Assembly (NCBI GenBank): GCA_024409235.1
Contig: JAKSUA010000010.1
Location: 1-64,000 of the forward strand
Length of the DNA stretch: 64,000 bases
Origin: Bacteroidales bacterium
GTDB lineage: Bacteria; Bacteroidota; Bacteroidia; Bacteroidales; UBA1715
Direction: 5' to 3'
A program made the translations under genes and the position numbers. The number at the start of each line of letters is the position of its first letter. Positions within the stretch are counted from its first letter, which is position 1. The notes beneath the pieces were generated by a model. That model did not search any database and was not told the origin of the DNA. It saw only the letters and a list, made by a program, of their open reading frames with translations. This document shows positions 1 through 7,515 of the stretch, in pieces.

Positions 1-26
1 ATATATCGAGGCAACCCCTCAAAACA
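1..26 (+). repeat. 26-bp direct repeat, copy 1
   Basis: This stretch recurs at 4264-4289 with a single difference (c against t at the twelfth base). Similarity continues weakly for about seven more bases, and each copy is followed at once by a terminator-like hairpin. The repeat contains a small GAGG/CCTC stem. Because it starts at the window edge it may extend further left. The two copies bracket the toxin-like cassette. Confidence 0.8.
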
Positions 27-27
27 G

Positions 28-54
28 AAAAGGCAACCAATCACGGTTGCCTTT
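28..54. terminator. Hairpin terminator at the left edge
   Basis: An eight-base stem, AGGCAACC paired with GGTTGCCT around a six-base loop, is flanked by A and T runs and so could terminate on either strand. On the minus strand it would end the transcript of the toxin-like cassette and the tRNA-like gene. Confidence 0.65.
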
Positions 55-104
55 CACTGTTTAATAACACTACATAATTGTAGCAAATATATAAAGATTA
101 ATTA

Positions 105-178
105 TTTTCTAGCCGGGATTCGAACCCGGGACCAACTCTTTAGTGAGAAGAGCGCTCTATCCACTGAGCTACTAGGCC
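105..178 (-). tRNA. tRNA-like gene, anticodon reads CAC (Val), probably degenerate
   Basis: The minus strand shows a good D-arm (GCTC/GAGC), a five-base-pair anticodon stem (CTCTT/AAGAG) with loop CTCACTA, a six-base variable loop, and a perfect T-arm (CCGGG, loop TTCGAAT, CCCGG). Read by geometry, the anticodon is CAC. Two things are wrong. Position 37 is T, where a purine is expected. Only the inner four pairs of the acceptor stem form (CTAG/CTAG), because the 5' GGC faces AAA. CCA is not encoded. It may be a pseudo-tRNA whose 3' end was replaced by recombination, or a tRNA carried by a mobile element. Confidence 0.6.
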
Positions 179-208
179 ACCACAAAATTAATAAAAATAT
201 TTAATCAC

Positions 209-227
209 AAAAGTTATTTCCCGCAAT
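209..227 (+). repeat. 19-bp repeat, copy 1
   Basis: The stretch aaaagttatttcccgcaat is identical to 5503-5521, and both copies are followed within a few bases by CCCCAC. A looser relative (GCAAAATCCCCACACAC) lies near 6290. The copies sit just beyond the 3' ends of accessory genes. Confidence 0.75.
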
Positions 228-261
228 CCCCACATTCTCATATATTTTATCTTACCAACAC

Positions 262-994
262 TTATTCATCATCTGTCAAGCGTCTTAAAAACTCTGGCTT
301 TAGAAATGGCTTTATTTCTTCGAAAGAAAATTCAGCAAACAAACGCATATTCCAATGAAAGGGATGAAAAAAACGAAATGTGACTATTTTACCCAAAGAA
401 TCAGTTTCAATCTCATATTGGGAAAGATGAACAGGGGCTATGTCTTCGCCATATGAAAAAAAAATCATCATCATCGTCATATGCATCATTGTCCTTCTTC
501 ACATCATCATAATCTTCTTCTATCTTTTTCCGATATATTTCCAATAGTTTATCCTTATTAATAAACACCTCTTCTCTAAGATTTTTGCCCTCTTTGAGAT
601 CAAACGTAAATAATTCAATACCTATGAATGTATCGGCGAAATTTTCTGTGCGTAATGTTACATTTAAGATATCATTTTTTTGATAATTGATATCATAGTA
701 TTCCAACACATAATCCTTTTCCCGTAAACATTCCCATATACCATTGCAACCCAAAATTAATTTCTTCTTATAATTCAAACGATCTTTGTAGTTTGTAAAA
801 TTACTGTCAAAGACATAATATACCTCTTGTATTGTACGATAAATTTGGGGCTGTGTAATTGTAAGCTCTTGAAGTTCACAACATTTTCCATCTATACAAA
901 CAGAGTCTTTTATTATCTTAACCGATTGGGAATACAACGACAAGGAACTGCATAATATATACACAACAAGAAACTTTTTATACCAACATTTCAT
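262..994 (-). pseudogene. Frameshifted secreted protein, third gene of the toxin-like cassette
   Basis: The 5' part (994 back to about 465) encodes a signal peptide (KKFLVVYILCSSLSLYSQ) and a soluble domain that ends in a run of Asp codons. A run of nine A at 456-464 (T on the coding strand) then breaks the frame. With eight bases instead of nine, reading continues as FFSYGEDIAPVHLSQ and on to the stop at 262, giving a protein of about 243 residues. The start at 994 is chosen because it begins the signal peptide; an upstream TTG at 1009 is less likely. No family is recognised. Its place, 11 bp behind a lipoprotein gene and downstream of a toxin-like gene, suggests an accessory immunity protein. 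The break could be a real mutation, a phase-variable tract or a sequencing error. Confidence 0.65.
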
Positions 995-1005
995 AATTGA
1001 ATATA

Positions 1006-1644
1006 TCAATAACTAACCTCATTAAATTTTCTCATTCTTAAATATTTAATCCTTTCTTTCGTTACCTGCAAGGCTTTCTCCATGTATAGAATCATATCCA
1101 TACGAGTAGAACCACACGTATCATTTAAATGAGAGGACGCATATGCATATCTGTAATATTCCCAATACTGTTGCTCTAAAAGAAGCATATCCGCTATATC
1201 TTCATCATATTGAGCCGTTAGACTATCTATGACAATATGTAATAACGAATCTGCTTTCTGTAGTTCCAAATTTGTACAAATTTGTTTCTCCAACATTGTC
1301 CCCCCCTGACAATCGCAATTAACAGATGATTTATTATTTAAATATTTCTGAGACTTTATGATTTGCATATCTACAATACCTTTTTTTTGTAATTTTTCTT
1401 TCTTTACGGAAATAAGTTTTCTGCGAAAATCTTCATTATCAATTTCTAATGTTACTATACACTTTTGCAATGAATCTACAACATAGTTTAACGAAGCGAA
1501 TTTGCGTATAACAGAATCTATCTGAAGCTTTTGTATTTCTATAATAGAATCTTTTATTCGAATCTTTTTCTCGTTTTGATTATTCCAAGAACAACCAGAA
1601 ATGATTAGAATACACATAACTATGATACAAGTTAGATCTCTCAT
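1006..1644 (-). CDS. LprI-like (DUF1311-type) lipoprotein, candidate immunity protein
   Basis: The protein of about 212 residues begins with a lipoprotein signal (CIIVMCILIISGC), so it should be anchored in the envelope. The middle is a helical, charged segment. The C-terminal 100 residues carry an LprI-like pattern: a Cys near a LEKQIC segment, then KADSLL, then EQQYWEYYR, a second Cys near STRM, and a closing TKERIKYL helix. LprI of Mycobacterium is a lysozyme inhibitor, which fits protection against a peptidoglycan-cutting toxin. The start is taken at the Met before the lipobox; that ATG overlaps the TGA of the upstream toxin-like gene by four bases, indicating tight co-translation. The immunity role is inference. 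Confidence 0.6.
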   Translation of the reverse strand: MRDLTCIIVMCILIISGCSWNNQNEKKIRIKDSIIEIQKLQIDSVIRKFASLNYVVDSLQKCIVTLEIDNEDFRRKLISVKKEKLQKKGIVDMQIIKSQKYLNNKSSVNCDCQGGTMLEKQICTNLELQKADSLLHIVIDSLTAQYDEDIADMLLLEQQYWEYYRYAYASSHLNDTCGSTRMDMILYMEKALQVTKERIKYLRMRKFNEVSY

Positions 1645-4142
1645 TTTGATAACAAATCTTTTGTTCTTAAATAGCGCCATGTTGCCAACCTTTGCAATGA
1701 TAGTTTTCTAACCTCTCTCATATCGTATATTATATTTCCAACCTTCACATTTTTTATATTTTTCATAAAATTTAAATTTCCATTTTTTTGTAAATATGCT
1801 TTTGCTCTCCCTTCCCCTTGAAAATACACATACAACCAGAAAAATAATTGGTCTTCATTCGGACTACCATATTTAAATTCTTTTGCATCATTTAGAAATT
1901 TATTAAGACGTTGTGTTAACATTGCTGCCAACGCATATATACCTAGTCTCAAGTTTTTGAATATAGGAGTTTTTAGCAATACGCCATGTTCATTGGGCAC
2001 TTCTACTATTGTATAATCAATATCCTTTCTATAATCATGAGGTAAATAAATTTTATATCTATCATACTCCATAAAAAAATAATCAACGCCTAAGTATACA
2101 TAACCATCAATTTCTTTTGTAATATCAACATTATATGGTTCAACACTTGAATAATTTCGTTCAATCCATAGGTTTAACCCTTCCCCTAATGCTATTGTAC
2201 ATAACAAAGAGGGGATAAGTTCTGTTCTAAGTATACAAACATTTTCTATTACCTTTAATACATTTTTTTCTCTGTAATCATCAATATATCCCGACCATTC
2301 AAGTACTTGAATGCCATATATATATGATATTTTCTCCTTGTTATTTATCGCCTCTAACATGGAAAAAGGTATGGAATTAAAAGTTACTAAATCTATACTA
2401 TATATATATATCGGATTGGAAGGCGTTAGTTTTATTGGCGTTCCAGCATTATTAAATCCACTTACTTTTAATTCAAACTTCCAATATTTTTCATTATGGA
2501 AAATTTCTTGTAAATAAATATATCGATGATGATATTCACAACACCCTTTAAGTTGTTTTAATATATTCCACTCTTCTTTTGTAATTCCTAATACCAAAAG
2601 ATTTTCTTTATTTGGTAAAATACTTATGTGTATCACCTCTAATACACCAACTTTTGTACCTTCTTCTGTTATTATATGTTCCACAACACTGATTTTCTTT
2701 TGCAGGAAGGATTCTCTTGTTAAACATAGTCCAGAACTTTTTGCTCCTTGTGGCACTTGCGGAAGTGTTATTTTTGATGTTTTTCTTGGGTAGCATATTT
2801 TTGAATATAGAACTATTCTATTATTATCCCACAATGCACCTGGTGTTGCAATGTATTCAAAATTAGAACCATCTATATTTCCATTTAAGAATGCGAGATC
2901 TGAATAAAACACTTCTTGAAATTTATAGGTATCATCGAAGATTTGCTTTTTATCAATATAACCAAACGCACAATTATAATACTCGTTTAGTTTATTTTTC
3001 TTAAAATAATACATTGTATAAACATAGGGAATAACAAATTCGTTTCCTTGTGTTTCTACTTTCAAATAAATTGGATTAGTCCAATCTACAATTTCAGAGT
3101 TCACAATACATTCCTCAACAAAGTGTGTACCAAATGAACAAATACTTTGTTTTGACTCCGAAAGAAATATCAATGGTTCAGAATTTCCCCTTCGAGAAAA
3201 TGATATATAGAGTTTGTGTGATAAATCCATGTTTTCAAGCCACATTATAGGCCAACCGTTTGTTTCATACATTCGAGCCGTAAGATTGTTCTTGTCCGTA
3301 CCTACCTGTATGGAATTGCCAAGACTATCGGCGTATATGCCATATACGTTGTATGAATATCCGTATTCGCTTCTAATATCTATATACACACGGTTGTTGT
3401 TCCCATAGCAAGATAATATAGCCGTGTTTAATTCCATTCTTTTAAGCAACTGGCTACCAACGTACAATCCTTCTTCCGAGTGCATACCCCAAAATGCCAC
3501 GGGGTCTATGAACGCCAAAATCTGTTCTCGGCTCATTCTTCGCTCAAAATCGGTTATCCCGGATGGCACTACAGCATAACGGCCTTGCTTGGCGTAGCCC
3601 ACGGTTATTGGGCATATCTCGGTATCCACAACAATTTCAAATCCTATGGATGTGTTGGAGTTAAACGTACCAAACCATTCTCCATCCAACACAAACATTT
3701 TTTTTATATCCATGTCATAAAAAAGAGAATCGATTGTTACTTCATCGGTCAAATCATTGCTATATCCAACCATGTCAGCCGAATACGCTCCCTCAAAATC
3801 CGCTTCGCTATAAAGCCTGTCTATCAAATCGGTTGCTGTGCCGCCTGGCTCCAGCATTTCCGTGTCCGATTGCAGAATGCTGTCTTTTCGTATTCCACGA
3901 TATACATAATAAGCCACATTTCGAAACCGTATATCCAAATTATCTATCGGTTTCAGTATCACATTAACCAATGCGTTACTTTCGGCGTTTGGCACTACTA
4001 TTATTTGACCTTTCTGACAGGCGAACGCCTTTGCATCCTCACTCAAACAGAATAGCGAGGTTACAAGAAAACTATTTTCTCCGCCATCAGAGAAACGCCC
4101 CGTTTCTTCTCCAAATTTCGTATGTTCCGTATAAAAGTGCAT
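1641..4142 (-). CDS. Large polymorphic-toxin-like protein (833 aa)
   Basis: This is the first gene of a minus-strand operon, with no signal peptide or membrane segment. The N-terminal third opens with DGGENSFLVTSLFCLSEDAK and VNVILKPIDN...YYVYRG, a type I recall from unnamed Bacteroidota proteins. DNA for residues 1 to about 304 is near 45% GC, while the remainder (1641 to about 3230) is near 17-33%. A conserved head joined to an AT-rich variable tail is typical of polymorphic toxins. The last 120 residues (YGSPNEDQLFFWLYVYFQGE, then RKLSLQRLATWRYLR) have a weak flavour of peptidoglycan-degrading domains. Together with the LprI-like lipoprotein downstream this suggests a cell-wall-targeting effector, perhaps delivered by a contractile system. 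That function is inference; no catalytic residue can be assigned. Confidence 0.55.
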   Translation of the reverse strand: MHFYTEHTKFGEETGRFSDGGENSFLVTSLFCLSEDAKAFACQKGQIIVVPNAESNALVNVILKPIDNLDIRFRNVAYYVYRGIRKDSILQSDTEMLEPGGTATDLIDRLYSEADFEGAYSADMVGYSNDLTDEVTIDSLFYDMDIKKMFVLDGEWFGTFNSNTSIGFEIVVDTEICPITVGYAKQGRYAVVPSGITDFERRMSREQILAFIDPVAFWGMHSEEGLYVGSQLLKRMELNTAILSCYGNNNRVYIDIRSEYGYSYNVYGIYADSLGNSIQVGTDKNNLTARMYETNGWPIMWLENMDLSHKLYISFSRRGNSEPLIFLSESKQSICSFGTHFVEECIVNSEIVDWTNPIYLKVETQGNEFVIPYVYTMYYFKKNKLNEYYNCAFGYIDKKQIFDDTYKFQEVFYSDLAFLNGNIDGSNFEYIATPGALWDNNRIVLYSKICYPRKTSKITLPQVPQGAKSSGLCLTRESFLQKKISVVEHIITEEGTKVGVLEVIHISILPNKENLLVLGITKEEWNILKQLKGCCEYHHRYIYLQEIFHNEKYWKFELKVSGFNNAGTPIKLTPSNPIYIYSIDLVTFNSIPFSMLEAINNKEKISYIYGIQVLEWSGYIDDYREKNVLKVIENVCILRTELIPSLLCTIALGEGLNLWIERNYSSVEPYNVDITKEIDGYVYLGVDYFFMEYDRYKIYLPHDYRKDIDYTIVEVPNEHGVLLKTPIFKNLRLGIYALAAMLTQRLNKFLNDAKEFKYGSPNEDQLFFWLYVYFQGEGRAKAYLQKNGNLNFMKNIKNVKVGNIIYDMREVRKLSLQRLATWRYLRTKDLLSK

Positions 4143-4263
4143 AGGTAAATGATATTCTTTTCAAATTACAAGTCGGTAAATATATTTGTTTCTTGTTGAA
4201 TTTCAACGTAATTGTAATAAAAACTCATCGGCTACCGCTAACGCTCCAATTGTACAATTTCTT

Positions 4264-4289
4264 ATATATCGAGGTAACCCCTCAAAACA
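4264..4289 (+). repeat. 26-bp direct repeat, copy 2
   Basis: It matches positions 1-26 at 25 of 26 bases and is likewise followed by a hairpin and T-run. It lies in the intergenic region upstream of the toxin-like gene, so the pair encloses the whole cassette. Confidence 0.8.
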
Positions 4290-4291
4290 AC

Positions 4292-4320
4292 AAAGGTTCG
4301 CCATCCGACGAGCCTTTTTT
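4292..4320 (+). terminator. Plus-strand terminator hairpin
   Basis: A stem of about nine pairs (AAAGGTTCG with CGAGCCTTT, one G-T pair) and an eight-base loop lead into six T. No plus-strand gene precedes it within the window, so it may end a small untranslated transcript or be part of the repeat unit. Confidence 0.6.
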
Positions 4321-4336
4321 AAAAAATTTCTTACAC

Positions 4337-4372
4337 TTTGTGATACACCACCCTGAAAAAAACATATATTTG
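4337..4372 (+). promoter_or_regulatory. Possible Bacteroidetes promoter for the PD-(D/E)XK nuclease
   Basis: A TTTG box at 4337-4340 and a perfect TATATTTG at 4365-4372 are separated by 24 bases, slightly more than the usual 19-21. Transcription would begin near 4378, which supports a translation start downstream of that point. Confidence 0.4.
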
Positions 4373-4456
4373 TTGTATTGCTTAATTAAAATTGTCTTGG
4401 AAGAATTATTAGACGATATTGTAGCATGTCTTTGCGACAACGGTTTTGACTTCAAA

Positions 4457-5473
4457 ATGGAATCAAAATTGTCGTCGTATAATCCGCTTGAGTATTTCGT
4501 TGAACAAGTAAGTGAAAAGGAGATTCGTCATAGCCAAATCTTGAAGGACTTATTTGATGAAAACGGTCCTCATGGTTACAGGAATTTATTTCTTGATTCT
4601 TTTCTTGAAATGATAAAATGCAATATTCCCCCAAAATGTGAAATTTTTGTAGAAAAAGAAAGAAAGATTGCTCGTGTAATTACCTCAGGTGGAGACAGAA
4701 GTATAGATTTACTACTGAGCTGGCACTATCGTGGAAAGGACTATGCTATTATTATCGAAAACAAATTAAATGGAGCTCAATTCCAACCATATCAGTTGGA
4801 AGAATACAAACAATCTTTGGAACGTGAAGGATATGTTGTTTTATCAATAGTTGTTATATACGACAAAAAAAATGCTTATGGAAATGGGGTTAAAAGTTTA
4901 TGCTCCTCTGACATTAGTAAATGGCTTAATTCAACGTTGGAATCTTGTGACACAAAAGATTCTTCCTATTGGGGAATAAAAGCTTACGTTCAATTGATTG
5001 ATAATATGGCAATAAAGAATATCAATATGGTAAATGCAGAAAGTATTGTAGAGATGGCTCACAAAAATCCAGAGTCATTCGCAAATTTGGCAAAAATTGT
5101 CAATGCGTACAACGAACTTAAATTTGCAGTGTTTAACGAATTGCAAAATGCCAAGCAACTTGAAAAAATCCAATCAGAAATTAAGCCTACCGACATACAG
5201 TTCTGGCACGATGAAGACTATAAAAGAAACAAATTATTTGTTAGTGTGTGGTTTAACAACAACCAATATTCTTTGTACATACAAAACGACAACGAAGAAA
5301 AGGATCGGTCACGCTCGTTGTCTAATATCAATTTCGAGAAATATAACGACACAAATAAATATTATCAACCAAAGAATGAAAAAGAAAGGGTTTATTCATT
5401 CCCAGAAGAAACAAATAGATTGATTAGGAAAATCAAGGAAGTTATAGAAGAACTTAAGTCTATAAATGGTTGA
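4457..5473 (+). CDS. PD-(D/E)XK (PDDEXK_4-type) nuclease family protein
   Basis: The N-terminus (YNPLEYF...SEKEIRHSQILKDL...GPHGYRNLFL) and the core (D84 in SIDLLL, then IIIENKL with E101 and K103, then PYQLEEY) match the D...ExK layout of stand-alone PDDEXK_4 proteins. The 338-residue length is in their usual range. Such proteins are often found in defence or mobile regions, but the substrate here is unknown. The open frame runs up to 4193, but that would read through the 26-bp repeat and its terminator, so the ATG at 4457 is chosen; a TTG at 4397 is the alternative. There is no methyltransferase or helicase partner, so this is not a classical restriction system. Confidence 0.65.
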   Translation: MESKLSSYNPLEYFVEQVSEKEIRHSQILKDLFDENGPHGYRNLFLDSFLEMIKCNIPPKCEIFVEKERKIARVITSGGDRSIDLLLSWHYRGKDYAIIIENKLNGAQFQPYQLEEYKQSLEREGYVVLSIVVIYDKKNAYGNGVKSLCSSDISKWLNSTLESCDTKDSSYWGIKAYVQLIDNMAIKNINMVNAESIVEMAHKNPESFANLAKIVNAYNELKFAVFNELQNAKQLEKIQSEIKPTDIQFWHDEDYKRNKLFVSVWFNNNQYSLYIQNDNEEKDRSRSLSNINFEKYNDTNKYYQPKNEKERVYSFPEETNRLIRKIKEVIEELKSING

Positions 5474-5502
5474 GAATCTTAAGTAACAAAAACGTGCAGT
5501 AA

Positions 5503-5521
5503 AAAAGTTATTTCCCGCAAT
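5503..5521 (+). repeat. 19-bp repeat, copy 2
   Basis: Identical to 209-227 and followed by a CCCCACGCAC stretch. It lies 30 bp after the stop of the PD-(D/E)XK nuclease gene. Confidence 0.75.
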
Positions 5522-5554
5522 TTTCCCCACGCACGGCCAATCTGCTTAAACTCC

Positions 5555-5590
5555 GAAAAAGATAGTTGGAAGTCTTTTTCTCCGTTTTTT
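5555..5590 (+). terminator. Possible terminator after the PD-(D/E)XK nuclease
   Basis: GAAAAAGA at 5555-5562 pairs with TCTTTTTC at 5573-5580, and a T-run follows at about 5585. An alternative pairing of CCGAAAAA with the later TTTTTCGG is also possible. The stem is AT-rich and therefore weak. Confidence 0.35.
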
Positions 5591-5726
5591 TCGGGGGCTA
5601 ACCACATCGTTAATCCACCAATAAAACAGTTAACTCCTAACTCATAAATCCAAACTCCTAACTAAAAATCGCCCCCTCAAACCAGCAGATTTGCCCCCTA
5701 TACACATTGCGAGAATAACTTTTTTC

Positions 5727-5734
5727 TACTTTTG
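5727..5734 (+). promoter_or_regulatory. -7 box (TACTTTTG) for the small protein at 5758
   Basis: TACTTTTG matches the TAnnTTTG consensus and lies 23 bp before the start codon. An ATTG at 5706-5709 could be a poor -33 element. Confidence 0.45.
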
Positions 5735-5757
5735 CAAAAAATAGATTGTTTTTTATT

Positions 5758-6231
5758 ATGAAGAGATTAACAGAATTTATTAAGGAATTTCCTAAAAAAA
5801 TTAAAACATTCAAGGAATACTGCGAAAATAGTGAAGAAATAAGTAATAAAGATGAATTTCGTATCGACATGCTATTTTACGAAGAAGAACAGCAAAAATC
5901 ACCATGTAATCTTCTATTGGAATATGAACACCTTAAGAATATTCCCGGGACAATAATGTCTGCAAGATATGATCATGGCAATACAAATACTAAAACTCAA
6001 GATCACTTTCATGTATATCTCAAAGGAAATCAAATATATGCAATTAATAGAGATGGATCATCTCATGATGGAACCTACAATAGAAAATTGAATAAAAAAG
6101 AAATCAAGTTTTTTACCCAATATGGCTTTTCTATACCAGATAACGGTATTCTAGAATGTATAGACATAGACATTAATAGAACATTACCTTCTATTGACTT
6201 AAAGAATTGTTATCATTTATTGTTAGATTAG
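5758..6231 (+). CDS. Small cytoplasmic protein of unknown function (157 aa)
   Basis: No family is named with certainty. The protein has no signal peptide or membrane helix. The central segment (FRIDMLF, then PGTIMSARYDHG, then DHFHVYLKGNQIYAINRDGS and SHDGTYN) reads as a small beta-rich domain with several His and Asp residues. The tail ends in an acidic stretch (ECIDIDIN). It has its own -7 box, so it is probably transcribed alone. The start at 5758 is preferred over an upstream ATG at 5746 because it begins the MKRLTEF helix just after the promoter. The setting, between a lone nuclease and an integrative unit, suggests an accessory or defence-associated gene, but nothing in the sequence proves that. 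Confidence 0.6.
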   Translation: MKRLTEFIKEFPKKIKTFKEYCENSEEISNKDEFRIDMLFYEEEQQKSPCNLLLEYEHLKNIPGTIMSARYDHGNTNTKTQDHFHVYLKGNQIYAINRDGSSHDGTYNRKLNKKEIKFFTQYGFSIPDNGILECIDIDINRTLPSIDLKNCYHLLLD

Positions 6232-6630
6232 TTCGAAAACAGAAATATTTTATAAAAGATATTCTCGTAGGGCTTTCGACCACGCCCTCGCAAAATCCCC
6301 ACACACAACCCTCGCCATTTTGCTAAAAGCGTCCGCCTCATTCTTCGGCTTCCGCTTTGGGGTGCGTGGCTCTCAGCCCCATAAACCACCATCGCAAGAA
6401 TAAACGTATAAGGGTGTTTAATAAGAAAATATGTCCGTCGCACCGCCGTTTTGCAGTTACGTTGCACCATTATAACATATTGACTATCAATATTATAAAA
6501 TTGCATTTTTCTTATAAATAATACATTTTTCTCATTGTCAGTCCGTAGAATTTTGTATATTTATATGTCAATCAAGCACTTACATGGTTTTTGGTTGCCG
6601 TTTTTTCTATAAGTCGCAAAATTTTATACT
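6232..6630. other. Gene-free stretch with GC-rich structured core
   Basis: Positions 6270-6400 are clearly more GC-rich than the flanks and hold short inverted pieces (AGGGC with GCCCT near 6270-6295; AAGCG with CGCTT near 6330-6355), plus a relative of the GCAA-CCCCAC repeat near 6290. An antisense open frame of 92 codons crosses it but has Arg-rich, unconvincing content. The remaining 150 bp before 6631 are AT-rich and should hold the promoter of the first DUF6943-like gene. Confidence 0.4.
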
Positions 6631-7050
6631 ATGGATTTGTTTAACATTCGCGTGTTCCCTTATCAAGCGGGAACCATCTTAAAAGCCCCTCACGTTTGTA
6701 TCGTGTCTTGTGGGGCAAATTTGGGTTCAGTTGTCCGTTACCCAATCGAAAAAAACACTTTGGTTGTGTCTTGTTTGCAGGAAAATCTTCCGCTTGTCTT
6801 TGTCGCCGCCAAACTCATCGGTTTTGCTGGTGTTGCCGATTTGTATTCCAAAAAGTTTCGCAACCACAAAAGCATTGCCCCAAAAGATTATGGTCATCTT
6901 TTGCTAAGCGTTCTCACAAGCGTACCACATTCCAATTTGTTCAAAGCATACAAGCAAATAAAATCGTTGCCGGTTCCTACAACCCAAGCGGAATGGGCTT
7001 CTCACAAAGTGAATTGCAAACGTATTGCACAAAATTCGTTTATTCAATAA
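6631..7050 (+). CDS. DUF6943-like protein, paralogue 1 (divergent)
   Basis: The 139-residue protein has the same layout as the next two genes: a short N-terminal strand, a 'GT.L.APH.' turn, a glycine-containing 'SCGANLGSV' loop, a hydrophobic middle, and a C-terminal helical part. It is the most diverged of the three and lacks the PCPNC segment seen in the third. There is no signal peptide. GC content is higher than in the surrounding host genes. Membership of DUF6943 is inferred through its paralogue; the function of that family is unknown to me. Confidence 0.5.
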   Translation: MDLFNIRVFPYQAGTILKAPHVCIVSCGANLGSVVRYPIEKNTLVVSCLQENLPLVFVAAKLIGFAGVADLYSKKFRNHKSIAPKDYGHLLLSVLTSVPHSNLFKAYKQIKSLPVPTTQAEWASHKVNCKRIAQNSFIQ

Positions 7051-7067
7051 CCTAAATTATTTTCATC

Positions 7068-7493
7068 ATGGATTTAAACCTAAAAATTCAAACATTCAAT
7101 GGCTGTTGCCATACACCAGGCACTATTTACATCCGTGCCGTCGGAAAGGGTATCGGTTCTCGTCTTGCCGAATTTAAAAACGGCTGTATCGCCATTTTCA
7201 CAAATGACGTGAACACGTTTTCCCTTGCCTGCCAAGTTGCCAAAATTTTGGACTATTCCGGCAAACTCAAACCGCAAATCCAATGTGGCAAATTAACCCA
7301 CAATGTTCCCGTACTCGATTGCGAAAAGTATAAGATGTTGTTTTTCCATTTGCTCAAAAATCTCACTCCGGAAAAACTCGCATCTCTAAACGAATGCCTC
7401 GATGATATTGAATCGCGTATCCGCGAAAACGAGAGCGAGATAGAAGGACTAAGGCATCTTCTTTTCGTGTTCTCATACGAAGCCGTCCTGTAA
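7068..7493 (+). CDS. DUF6943-like protein, paralogue 2
   Basis: The 141-residue protein begins LKIQTFNG, closely parallel to the IKIRTYNG start of the third copy, then GTIYIRAVGKGIGSRLAEF in place of NAVYVLSRGSNSGKLQKAP. A 'SGKLKPQIQCGKL' segment corresponds to 'SGRLRPYLHGSVI' in the third. The C-terminal 45 residues form a charged helical stretch (LASLNECLDDIESRIRENES). It follows the first paralogue by 17 bp and precedes the third by 22 bp, so the three are probably one transcript. Function unknown. Confidence 0.5.
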   Translation: MDLNLKIQTFNGCCHTPGTIYIRAVGKGIGSRLAEFKNGCIAIFTNDVNTFSLACQVAKILDYSGKLKPQIQCGKLTHNVPVLDCEKYKMLFFHLLKNLTPEKLASLNECLDDIESRIRENESEIEGLRHLLFVFSYEAVL

Positions 7494-7515
7494 CACCTAA
7501 CCGCAACGCAATACC

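Noticed and set aside
4193..4456. A longer N-terminus for the PD-(D/E)XK nuclease starting at 4193
   Set aside because: It would translate the 26-bp repeat, its terminator hairpin and the promoter, and has no family character.
6228..6506. Antisense open frame of 92 codons over the gene-free stretch
   Set aside because: Arg-rich low-quality content, no promoter or family match; more likely chance in a GC-rich stretch.
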